Source: Flavobacterium paronense
Lineage (GTDB): Bacteria > Bacteroidota > Bacteroidia > Flavobacteriales > Flavobacteriaceae
DNA length: 64,000 nucleotides
Assembly (NCBI RefSeq): GCF_030409795.1
Contig: NZ_JAUFQN010000019.1
Location: 1,240,001 to 1,304,000, forward strand
Direction: 5' to 3'
Shown here: positions 1 to 7,319 of the stretch, piece by piece
Numbering within the stretch: position 1 is the stretch's first letter
Layout of the letters: every line of letters starts with the position of its first letter
Notes under the pieces: generated by a model
Told to the model about the DNA's origin: nothing
The model's input: only the letters and a program-made list of their open reading frames with translations
Databases searched by the model: none
Position numbers and translations under genes: made by a program

Positions 1-1218
1 ATTGAATTGTTAGATGAATACATTCCATTCGTAGAAGGCTCAGAAATAAATGATGACCCATTTAATCCCATCTCGCGATTTGCCAAAGATTTAATTGCAG
101 AAAAAGGCGATGCAACTCCAATTTCCTGGTTGCACAGAAGTGATCGTTTCTCCGAAAAATTAGCAACACCCGATGTTACGGTGGCCGATTTAATAGGTGA
201 TGTTGATCCGATAAAAGCTGCGAATTTAAAACTCTCGTATGCTGATGACCGCGTTATTCACTTTGGTATGATACCACGAGCCAACCGCTGCATTTTTGTC
301 ATCAATGAATTACCTGATTTACAAGCCCGAATTCAAGTGGCCTTATTTAATATATTACAGGAAGGCGATATTCAAATTCGTGGTTTTAAGTTGCGAATGC
401 CTTTGGATATGCAATTTGTATTTACGGCCAATCCGGAAGATTATACCAATCGTGGCAGTATAGTAACACCTTTGAAAGATAGAATTGGTTCTCAAATCTT
501 AACACATTATCCAGAAAATATTGCTGTGGCAAGAACCATTACCCATCAAGAAGCTAAATTGGATCAACAACAATCAGAATCCGTATATGTGCCTTCCTTA
601 GCAAAAGACTTGTTAGAGCAAATTGCTTTTGAAGCTCGGGAAAGTGAATATATTGACAACAAAAGTGGTGTAAGTGCCCGAATGACTATTACGGCTTACG
701 AGAATTTATTGAGCACAGCGGAACGTCGTGCTTTAAAATCGGGTGCTACTACAACAGCCGTAAGATTATCCGATTTTATGGGTATTATTCCCGCTATTAC
801 AGGTAAAGTAGAATTGGTGTATGAAGGCGAACAAGAAGGCGCAGCAGTAGTAGCGCAACATTTGATAGGCGATGCTATTCATACGTTCTTTCCGGCTTAC
901 TTTCCGAAGATAGAGAAATTAGAAAAAGACATTGATGCCAGTCCGTATGCTAAGGTATTGGAATGGTTTTTTTCAGAAACCGGTTTCGAATTATTAGACG
1001 ATGCCTCCGATACTGAATATAAAAAACAATTAGATGCCGTTAAACCTCTCGAAGATTTAATACAAAAATACCAACCACAAATACCTTTCGAAGACAAATA
1101 CTTTTTAAAAGAGTTCGTGCTTTGGGGTTTGGTAGAATATGATAAACTAAGTAAAGATAGAGTAGAAGAAGGCTATCAGTTTAAGGACTTGTATAGTAGT
1201 TATATTAATAGATTGTAA
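1..1218 (+). CDS. MoxR-like AAA ATPase (magnesium chelatase-type), 3' part
   Basis: The reading frame is open from the first base, so the gene starts upstream of the window and the first roughly 80-90 residues are missing. Visible AAA+ elements are a Walker B-like stretch ending FVINEL (about residue 97 of the visible part), a sensor-1 segment FTANPEDY (139-146) and an arginine-finger-like LKDRIGS (156-162). The C-terminal 200 residues are helical. This matches the magnesium-chelatase-like MoxR ATPases of flavobacteria, which are chaperone-type ATPases usually paired with a VWA-domain protein. The partner is not in view. A strong terminator follows the stop codon. The family is clear, the substrate is unknown. 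Confidence 0.85.
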   Translation: MELLDEYIPFVEGSEINDDPFNPISRFAKDLIAEKGDATPISWLHRSDRFSEKLATPDVTVADLIGDVDPIKAANLKLSYADDRVIHFGMIPRANRCIFVINELPDLQARIQVALFNILQEGDIQIRGFKLRMPLDMQFVFTANPEDYTNRGSIVTPLKDRIGSQILTHYPENIAVARTITHQEAKLDQQQSESVYVPSLAKDLLEQIAFEARESEYIDNKSGVSARMTITAYENLLSTAERRALKSGATTTAVRLSDFMGIIPAITGKVELVYEGEQEGAAVVAQHLIGDAIHTFFPAYFPKIEKLEKDIDASPYAKVLEWFFSETGFELLDDASDTEYKKQLDAVKPLEDLIQKYQPQIPFEDKYFLKEFVLWGLVEYDKLSKDRVEEGYQFKDLYSSYINRL

Positions 1219-1233
1219 ATTTATAACAACAAT

Positions 1234-1272
1234 AAAGAAAAACCCAACTGCTATTCAGTTGGGTTTTTCTTT
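1234..1272 (+). terminator. Intrinsic terminator of the MoxR-like gene
   Basis: A perfect 17-bp stem (1234-1250 with 1256-1272) with a 5-base loop lies 16 bases after the stop codon. The stem has a GC-rich centre and a T-rich 3' arm. Confidence 0.85.
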
Positions 1273-1348
1273 ATAATCTAGTTTATTTATAATAACTGGA
1301 TTTAGCTTCGCAAGAGCCAGTAAAGTTCCGTAGTGGAAATGAAAAGTC

Positions 1349-1456
1349 TTTTTCAATCTCTGATTGAAAAACTTTTTTTGTGCAAAATTTAATTTTATGA
1401 GCAAGCTCAACATTAAATTTTGCACAAAAAAAGCTCTGACTTTCATCAGAGCTTTT
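1349..1456. repeat. Three consecutive hairpins downstream of tRNA-Arg
   Basis: Three perfect inverted repeats lie side by side. Arms 1349-1358 and 1362-1371 are 10 bp with a 3-base loop. Arms 1373-1392 and 1413-1432 are 20 bp, and their loop holds a further 5-bp stem. Arms 1429-1439 and 1446-1456 are 11 bp. Read on the minus strand, the last is the first structure after the tRNA and ends in a T run, so it is probably the tRNA terminator. The other two are not needed for termination. Their compact palindromic form suggests a mobile palindromic element. Confidence 0.7.
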
Positions 1457-1466
1457 CATTCTTAAG

Positions 1467-1540
1467 TGACCTTGACTGGATTCAAACCAGTAACCTTCTG
1501 AGCCGTAATCAGATGCGCTATTCAGTTGCGCCACAAGGCC
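1467..1540 (-). tRNA. tRNA-Arg (anticodon ACG)
   Basis: The minus strand folds into a full 74-nt cloverleaf. The 7-bp acceptor stem has one G-U pair, the D stem is GCGC/GCGC, the anticodon stem is TCTGA/TCAGA with loop TTACGGC, and the T stem is ACTGG/CCAGT. The anticodon ACG (normally edited to ICG) reads CGU, CGC and CGA codons. The discriminator base is A and CCA is not encoded. Confidence 0.95.
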
Positions 1541-1597
1541 TTTTTTGTGGGTGCAAATATAGGCAATACAATTAAATTCGCAAATGAATAAGGAATT

Positions 1598-1744
1598 TTA
1601 TTTACTTTTTAATGCCCGTGACGTTACATAATACCGCCAACCAATAATAGCCATTTGCCATTTTTTGGCTTTGCTTAAATCCAATTGCTGTTTGGAAAAG
1701 CTAGGTAAGAGGAGTTTATTTAGTTTGGCTACTAGTTTATACAT
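1598..1744 (-). CDS. Small basic conserved-type protein (48 aa)
   Basis: This 48-codon frame starts at ATG 1744 and stops with TAA. The protein begins MYKLVAKLNKLLLPSF and is strongly basic, with a C-terminal segment IIGWRYYVTSRALK. From memory, flavobacterial genomes carry very similar proteins of 45-50 residues, sometimes labelled SsrA-binding protein because of where they lie, which is probably a wrong name. No function can be assigned from sequence. The high Lys/Arg content and aromatic patch could suit RNA or ribosome binding, but that is a guess. Confidence 0.6.
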   Translation of the reverse strand: MYKLVAKLNKLLLPSFSKQQLDLSKAKKWQMAIIGWRYYVTSRALKSK

Positions 1745-1768
1745 AGTTTACGTTTTGTACAAAATTAA

Positions 1769-1798
1769 AAAAGCAAGTTGAAATTAACTTGCTTTTTT
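1769..1798 (-). terminator. Terminator of the secreted sensor-like gene
   Basis: A stem centred on GCAAGTT/AACTTGC is flanked by A and T runs just past the stop codon of the minus-strand gene at 1804-2706. Confidence 0.75.
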
Positions 1799-1803
1799 TG
1801 AAT

Positions 1804-2706
1804 TTATGCTTTTTGTGTCTTTAAACTTGATTTAGCCTCTTGAAGCTCTTTTTTGGCTTTTTGCATTTCATCTTTAGCCTTTTTCATTTCTTCTGTAGCT
1901 TTTTTTATTTCATCGATAGTGCCTCCGCTCTCTGTATCTGATTTTCCTTTATTTGATTTAGAAAAGGATTGCTGCGACATCATTTGGTCTATTTGTTCTT
2001 GCATTTTTTTCATTTGCTCTTCCATATCCATATTTCCAAATGTATCTCCATTACTACTATATGACTCTACCTTATTATTCTTTTTGATGTCCTCTATTTC
2101 TTCTTTAGTGTAATCCTCTCCGCCTTCAACAATATTGCCATCTTGCAGTATTAAAGGTTTTTTTCCGTCTTTTTTGATGATTACCTTTGAACTCGATTGC
2201 CCAAAAGCATTGCCATTCGGAAATTCAAAATGATATTGCTGTTCGGGTAAGCCATCTTCATTATCATTAAACTGAAACCCTTTCATCATGTCATTCGGAT
2301 TAAAACCATTGGCTAAAGCGGTACCCGACATGAAATCGGAACTACTTGGTTCTCCAAAGCCTACTTCATCATCCTGTTTGTAGAATTTAATGGTGTTGAT
2401 TGGTTTTTGATTGTCTAATGCCAAACTTCCGTTACTGCCATTTTTATCGGCATAAGCAACTTTAATAGCTGTTATTTCATCTTTGCTATTTCTTTTTACA
2501 TCCGAGTAGGAAATGGTCACGCCATGTTCTTTTAACGCTTTGATGTCATCGTTCATTTCGCTTTCCGGCGTGTTTTTATTCCACGTCATATAGATGTTAT
2601 TATTCAGCTTTTGATTTGATGAAGCCGCTGATTTTTTATCCTGAGCAAAGCTGCTAAACGCCAATAGCGTGATGAAAACCAGTGAATAAAACAATGCATT
2701 TTTCAT
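1804..2706 (-). CDS. Secreted protein related to the ectodomain of the adjacent M56 sensor
   Basis: The 300-residue protein has a signal peptide (residues 1-21, ending SFAQ). Its body matches the periplasmic part of the M56 peptidase encoded just upstream: both have NKNT(P/S)ESE, then VKRNS and IKFYK/IQFYK followed by GFG, then a KKDGxKPL segment followed by a GxxxEG motif. The last 30 residues are four heptads of the type EMKKAKD, again like the tail of the M56 protein. No membrane segment follows the signal peptide and no HExxH motif is present. It is the last gene after blaI and the M56 gene, about 110 bases downstream. It may be a soluble partner, decoy or coiled-coil ligand of the sensor. 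The function is unknown. Confidence 0.8.
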   Translation of the reverse strand: MKNALFYSLVFITLLAFSSFAQDKKSAASSNQKLNNNIYMTWNKNTPESEMNDDIKALKEHGVTISYSDVKRNSKDEITAIKVAYADKNGSNGSLALDNQKPINTIKFYKQDDEVGFGEPSSSDFMSGTALANGFNPNDMMKGFQFNDNEDGLPEQQYHFEFPNGNAFGQSSSKVIIKKDGKKPLILQDGNIVEGGEDYTKEEIEDIKKNNKVESYSSNGDTFGNMDMEEQMKKMQEQIDQMMSQQSFSKSNKGKSDTESGGTIDEIKKATEEMKKAKDEMQKAKKELQEAKSSLKTQKA

Positions 2707-2818
2707 AGTACTAAAAATTAAAAAAGGTTTATGAATGTTTTATAAAATCGATATCAAATTTAAAATGATTCCCTTTTCCAGAAAAATAGTTTTACAAATT
2801 TTTAACTTTTTTTAGTCT

Positions 2819-4681
2819 TTATTTCTTCTGATTCTCAAGTTCAGTTCTTGCTTTTTCGAGTTCAGCTTTGGCTGTATCCATTTCAGCTTTGGCCTTTTGC
2901 ATTTCTTCTTTGGCCTGCTGCATCTCCGCTTTTGCTTTTTCTATTTCGGGTTTGGATGCCTCTATCTCCCGTTTGGCTCTTTCTATTTCTGGTTTAGCAC
3001 GATCCATTTCTGCTTTGGCTCTTTCCATTTCTTTTTTCAGTATCGGCTGCATTCTTTTCAATTGGATTTTTGCGTTTGCTATAGCCTTGTTCCTGATTTT
3101 TACGGCATCGTTCCAATTGATATAAATATTTTTTTTATCACCCTCACTATCTTTGCTTGAGGAATCAATTAATTCGTCTAATTCTTTTTTACTGATAATA
3201 CTTTCATCACCTTCAATTACTTTACCATTCAGAATCACCAATGGTTTTTCTCCGTCTTTTTTGACAATTATTTTGGTTTCTGTATTGGAGTCACTCCAGA
3301 AATGTTTAGGAAACATTGGTGCTTCAGGGGCTTCTACTGCTTCAGGGGCTTCTGCAGGCTCAGGAGCTTCAAGAGCTTCAGGCGCCTCCATATCAAAGTC
3401 GAAGTTGAAATCAAAATTGTCAGCTACTTTGGTACTGTCCTCGTCTGCCAATTCAATTAATCGTTCTTCATTGCTGTTGTTGTTAAAGATTCTCACTTGT
3501 CTTGGATTTCCAAAACCAATGCTTCTGTCGTTTTTATAGAATTGGATTGGTTTAATAGGTTCTTTTCCGTCTACTTGTGAAACGCCTTTGTTGCCCTCTT
3601 TGTCTTTGTATTCAAGTTTAATCCCTGTAATTTCACCGGCACTGTTTCGTTTTACTTTTGAACATTTTAACGTAATTCCGTGCTCTTCTTTAAGTCGTTT
3701 GGCTTCTTTTTTTAATTCGGATTCCGACGTGTTTTTGTCGACAACTACACGAATTTCATCACCATAATGCACATTCTTGGTATTCGTTGCTTCTTCTTTT
3801 TCTTGGGCAATAGTCTTAATTTGGAATAGTAAGACAAAGCCAATTAATGCCGGAATAACAAGGGCATACTTCCATGAATTTCTTTTGTGTGATTGATTTT
3901 TGTTTAACATAACGATTCGTTTTTTGATTAATGATTGATAAAAATTATTGGTTATTGGTAAGCAGCTTTGATGAGAAACTACTTTAAGTAAAGCGCGTTG
4001 GTATGATTTTTTGTCTTCCAGTTGCTCGATGGCTTTTTGGTCAGCGATGTATTCCAGGTTTTGTGTAATAGCTTTTTTGTACAACCACACAAACGGATTA
4101 AACCAAAATACGATGCAGAACAATTTGGCAATTAAAACATCTACTGAATGCTTTTCCTGACTGTGTATTTTTTCGTGTAAAAGAATGCTCTGTAACTCGT
4201 CATTAGAATACAAATCGGCATTAAAAACGATGTAGTTAAAAAACGAAAACGGAGCTATATTCTCATTCAGGTTAACTAATTTAAACTGCTCTTTTTTAAT
4301 AACTTGCTGTTGGTAAAGCATTCGATATAGCGAAGTGAAATTAAATACTATTCTAATCACTAATACGCAGGCAATAATGACATAACTAATCCAAATAAAT
4401 TGCATCCAATCAAATGCTTCAACAACAGGAACATCTTGTATTGTTTTGGCCGGAAGCTGGGAATAGGCAACCAGGTCTTCCATAGCCATTTTGGGTCTTT
4501 CTACCAGTATTATTTTTTTGATAAAGAAAAACGGCAATAGGAGCGATGTGAATAAACCACTTAGCAAAAACCAACGATTGCTGTTGAAAAAGGTTTCTTT
4601 TCGTACCAAAAAATGATACGCTAAGTAGAATACAGCAATTAATGCGCTTGACTTTAAAAGATAAATGAATACTGATTCCAT
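2819..4681 (-). CDS. M56 family (BlaR1/MecR1-like) membrane metallopeptidase sensor
   Basis: The N-terminus has membrane segments near residues 5-24, 37-60 and 92-112. The zinc motif HEKIH lies at 169-173 with the downstream glutamate in NLEYIADQ (about 210), and a fourth membrane segment is at 271-288. This is the BlaR1-type layout, in which an intramembrane-facing protease is activated by an outside signal and leads to loss of the BlaI repressor. There is no penicillin-binding domain. Instead the outer part (290-550) has a repeatable ectodomain, an EAPE-rich linker and a final 70 residues made of ten perfect heptads. The signal is therefore probably not a beta-lactam bound as in BlaR1. It is co-directional with blaI, with a gap of about 80 bases. 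Confidence 0.85.
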   Translation of the reverse strand: MESVFIYLLKSSALIAVFYLAYHFLVRKETFFNSNRWFLLSGLFTSLLLPFFFIKKIILVERPKMAMEDLVAYSQLPAKTIQDVPVVEAFDWMQFIWISYVIIACVLVIRIVFNFTSLYRMLYQQQVIKKEQFKLVNLNENIAPFSFFNYIVFNADLYSNDELQSILLHEKIHSQEKHSVDVLIAKLFCIVFWFNPFVWLYKKAITQNLEYIADQKAIEQLEDKKSYQRALLKVVSHQSCLPITNNFYQSLIKKRIVMLNKNQSHKRNSWKYALVIPALIGFVLLFQIKTIAQEKEEATNTKNVHYGDEIRVVVDKNTSESELKKEAKRLKEEHGITLKCSKVKRNSAGEITGIKLEYKDKEGNKGVSQVDGKEPIKPIQFYKNDRSIGFGNPRQVRIFNNNSNEERLIELADEDSTKVADNFDFNFDFDMEAPEALEAPEPAEAPEAVEAPEAPMFPKHFWSDSNTETKIIVKKDGEKPLVILNGKVIEGDESIISKKELDELIDSSSKDSEGDKKNIYINWNDAVKIRNKAIANAKIQLKRMQPILKKEMERAKAEMDRAKPEIERAKREIEASKPEIEKAKAEMQQAKEEMQKAKAEMDTAKAELEKARTELENQKK

Positions 4682-4760
4682 ATTTTTTTAATTAAAGATA
4701 ATAGATGATAGACTAAAGGATGATAGACAGTTATGGTTTTGTCTATTTTCTATCCGTCTA

Positions 4761-5129
4761 TTATCTCTTATCTGATTTGTTTTCTATAATAGCTAAAATC
4801 TCCCGTAACTCTTCGGCTGAAATTTTTTCTTCCTCAGCAAAAAAGGAAACCATATTTTTATACGAACTGTTGAAATAAGTATCAATAGCTGTATTCATAA
4901 AGCGTTTTCGATAGTCTTCCATTTTTATAACAGGGAAGTACTGATGGGTGTTCCCATAAGCGTTGTGCGAAACAAATCCCTTTTCTTCCAGGTTTCTAAT
5001 AATTGTCGATAGCGTATTGTAGTGCGGCTGCTCTTCCGTAATCTCAGCCATGACTTCTTTCACAAAAGCTTTCTTTAGCTTCCATAAAATCTGCATGATT
5101 TCCTCTTCTTTATTCGTTAACTTTTGCAT
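4761..5129 (-). CDS. blaI: BlaI/MecI/CopY-family transcriptional repressor
   Basis: With ATG 5129 as start the protein has 122 residues, the usual BlaI length. An upstream in-frame ATG at 5171 would add 14 residues not expected in the family. The start MQKLTNKEEEIMQILWKLKKAFVKEV is a typical BlaI winged helix, followed by the conserved YNTLSTIIRNLEEKGFV recognition part and a C-terminal dimerisation region. It should repress its own operon and be cleaved or released when the M56 protein downstream is triggered. Inverted repeats upstream (5178-5222) are candidate operators. Confidence 0.88.
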   Translation of the reverse strand: MQKLTNKEEEIMQILWKLKKAFVKEVMAEITEEQPHYNTLSTIIRNLEEKGFVSHNAYGNTHQYFPVIKMEDYRKRFMNTAIDTYFNSSYKNMVSFFAEEEKISAEELREILAIIENKSDKR

Positions 5130-5177
5130 GTGTATAGTTTTTTTGTCCACGTTTGTGACAGCATGAGACAAACGTAC

Positions 5178-5222
5178 AACTATATTTTTAGTTACACAAC
5201 TGCATTTATAGTTATTTAACTA
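5178..5222. promoter_or_regulatory. Candidate BlaI operators upstream of blaI
   Basis: Two short palindromes share the half-site TAGTT/AACTA. One is AACTA-N6-TAGTT at 5178-5193, and the other is TAGTTA-TT-TAACTA at 5209-5222, a perfect 6-bp palindrome. They lie 50-95 bases before the blaI start, where the repressor of such operons usually binds. The sequence is not the classical TACA/TGTA box of Gram-positive BlaI, so the link is inference. Confidence 0.4.
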
Positions 5223-5265
5223 TTTTTTAAGTTATTTAAGGGAAAGATAAAAGTAAAATGCTGAA

Positions 5266-6489
5266 TCACAATAGTTTGTTTTCTTTTTGAACGAGACGTA
5301 AAACCCAAATGCCGGAAAGCATTCCAAGTAAACCTAAGGTTCCCATGAAAAACCAGTTCATTTGATAGCCATAATATTCTATGATTTCCATACCAACCTT
5401 GGCGCTTAAGATGTGTGCCAAACTAAAGCTCATAGTATAAATAGCCATGTATCGTCCTTCATGGCCTTTTGGCGCCCGACTAAGGGCAACTGAATTAGAA
5501 AAAGGGAAAGTAAACATTTCACCAAAGGTCATAAACAGCATCATTATAACTAACACACCAGCCCAATTGTTGACAAGCATCAGATACAAACTGACGGCCA
5601 TCAATAAACAACCTGCTGCAACCACTTTGATTTTACTTATTTTATGCCTTTCAACGTAGCTAACTAAGGGCATCTCGAGGAAGAAAATCATCAGGCCGTT
5701 CATCGTTAACAACAAACCCGTTTGCAACTCAGTTAAATTAAATTGCTCTTTATGGTACAACGGAATCGTGGTGAAAACCTGAAAAAATAAAACCCCACAA
5801 ACCAAGCAGGTAAAAAGGAATATCCAAAAGGGTTTGTCTTTAAAAACCGAATGGGTGAGTATTTCGCCCGGATGCTCTTTGTCTCTGAAAGCTGTTTTTT
5901 TCTTTTCTTTTACTTTTATCCAAAAAATAAGAATGGCAATAATACACGAACCACCATCAACCCAAAACAAGCCACGATAGCCAATGTTCATAATGATTAA
6001 ACCTCCTAATGCGGGTCCGGCAGCAAAGCCAAGATTGATAGCCAATCGCACTAAAGTCAGTGCCCGAGTTCTGTTTTCGGGTTTGGCATACGCACCAAGC
6101 GACACAAACATTGCTGGTCGGTACATATCAGCAACCACCATAATCAATAACATGCCAATACATAAACCAATAAAACTAGTGATGAATTGTATTGCAAAAA
6201 GCATCATTCCACTGACTAGCAAACTAAAAATCATGATTTTATAAAACCCAATTTTGTCTGATAATTTACCACCAAGCCAGGAGCCAATTATAGAACCGGT
6301 TCCAAAACAAACCATAATCCAACCCACTTGGCTGTAAGAGAAATGCAAATCTTCCTTTAAATATTTTGATAAAAAAGGCAATACCATCGTCCCGGCACGA
6401 TTGATAAATGTGATGAACGTAAGTATCCAAATCTCTCTAGAAAACCCTCTGAAGTTGTTGATGTAGCGTTGAAAAGCAGCTTTAAGCAT
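5266..6489 (-). CDS. MFS transporter, drug exporter type
   Basis: The 407-residue protein has about twelve membrane segments. The loop between TM2 and TM3 carries GGKLSDKIGFYK, the MFS signature GxLaDrxGxkr. A cytoplasmic basic stretch VKEKKKTAFRDKEHPGE (about 193-209) separates the two halves. The MdtH-like N-terminal pattern with RAGTMVLPFLSKYL near the start suggests an exporter of the multidrug-resistance family. The substrate cannot be read from the sequence. It stands alone and is divergent from the TatD gene. A GC-poor spacer with a strong palindrome separates them. Confidence 0.85.
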   Translation of the reverse strand: MLKAAFQRYINNFRGFSREIWILTFITFINRAGTMVLPFLSKYLKEDLHFSYSQVGWIMVCFGTGSIIGSWLGGKLSDKIGFYKIMIFSLLVSGMMLFAIQFITSFIGLCIGMLLIMVVADMYRPAMFVSLGAYAKPENRTRALTLVRLAINLGFAAGPALGGLIIMNIGYRGLFWVDGGSCIIAILIFWIKVKEKKKTAFRDKEHPGEILTHSVFKDKPFWIFLFTCLVCGVLFFQVFTTIPLYHKEQFNLTELQTGLLLTMNGLMIFFLEMPLVSYVERHKISKIKVVAAGCLLMAVSLYLMLVNNWAGVLVIMMLFMTFGEMFTFPFSNSVALSRAPKGHEGRYMAIYTMSFSLAHILSAKVGMEIIEYYGYQMNWFFMGTLGLLGMLSGIWVLRLVQKENKLL

Positions 6490-6544
6490 TGATTGTTGAT
6501 TGATTTTACAAATTTACAATGTTTTTTGAAGCTATTTCCAGCTA

Positions 6545-6603
6545 TCCATTACAATCTTTTATCTCGTTTTTAAAACGAGATAAAAGGATTTCCATTACTA
6601 TCT
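6545..6603. repeat. Palindromic intergenic repeat element flanked by direct repeats
   Basis: A perfect 15-bp inverted repeat (6556-6570 with 6572-6586, one central base) sits between two near-identical 13-base direct repeats, TCCATTAC(A/T)ATCT at 6545-6557 and 6591-6603. It lies between two divergent genes, so it is not a terminator for either. From memory, similar sequences that translate to YPLQSF...KGFPLLSG-like peptides recur between genes in many flavobacteria. It is therefore annotated as a likely dispersed repeat. Only one copy is seen here. Confidence 0.6.
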
Positions 6604-6670
6604 GGGCTACGGTTTTTTCTTTTATAATAAAAATAAATGGTAATTTGTGAAATCTGTTTTATTTTTACGC

Positions 6671-7318
6671 ATGAACTTTTTCAATCTGCATACGCACAAA
6701 TATACAGGCAGTCCTTCTATTACAGAATTAGTCAATCAATATCCTTGGGAATTTGATGGAGCTATTCCGTACTATTCAATCGGAATTCATCCTTGGTATA
6801 TTAACGAAGAACGATTAGAAACTGATTTGAAAACGATAGAGGAGAAGCTCCAATTAAAAGAATGTTTGGCACTCGGTGAATGTGGTTTAGACAAGCGTAT
6901 TGAAATCCCAATGGAATTACAAACAGCCGTTTTTGAAAAACAAATCGCTTTAGCCGAAAAGCATGAAAAACCATTAGTACTTCATTTGGTAGCTGCTTTT
7001 GATGAACTCATTGAGATTAAAAAACGATTGAAGATTTCTGTACCTATAATCATTCATGGCTTTTCAAAAAATGAGCAAGTGGCAAAGCAATTACTTGCAA
7101 ATGGATTTTATTTATCGTTTGGGAAATACTTATTGCGCAACCCTGAATTAAAAGAAGTCTTTCAGGCAGTCCCAAATGATAGATTCTTCCTCGAAACCGA
7201 TACTATCGAAGAAACATTGGAAGAAGTGTATGACTTGGCGGCAAACTATAAAGGAATGACTTTGGTAGAGATGCAAAAGCAGATTGCAGCCAACTGGAAG
7301 ACAGTATTTAGTTTTTAG
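6671..7318 (+). CDS. TatD family metal-dependent hydrolase
   Basis: The start at ATG 6671 gives 215 residues beginning MNFFNLHTH. The upstream GTG at 6647 would add eight residues ahead of the metal motif and is less likely. TatD features are the HxH pair at residues 7-9, GECGLDKR (metal-bridging Glu), HLVAAFDE (His), HGFSKN (His) and LETDTI (Asp). The family contains 3'-5' exonucleases and D-tyrosyl/deoxyribonuclease-like enzymes that use two metal ions. It is slightly shorter than E. coli TatD (260). A shorter TatD-like protein of this kind is common in Bacteroidota. Its physiological substrate is not known. Confidence 0.88.
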   Translation: MNFFNLHTHKYTGSPSITELVNQYPWEFDGAIPYYSIGIHPWYINEERLETDLKTIEEKLQLKECLALGECGLDKRIEIPMELQTAVFEKQIALAEKHEKPLVLHLVAAFDELIEIKKRLKISVPIIIHGFSKNEQVAKQLLANGFYLSFGKYLLRNPELKEVFQAVPNDRFFLETDTIEETLEEVYDLAANYKGMTLVEMQKQIAANWKTVFSF

Positions 7319-7319
7319 G

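Noticed and set aside
1283..1534. Minus-strand 83-codon frame across tRNA-Arg
   Set aside because: It is a translation of the tRNA and its hairpins (AQLNSASDYGSEGYWFESSQGH is a typical tRNA read-through peptide).
2868..3539. Three plus-strand frames opposite the M56 gene
   Set aside because: They are antisense reflections of the heptad and EAPE repeats of the true gene and show low-complexity Ser/Ala/Phe-rich translations.
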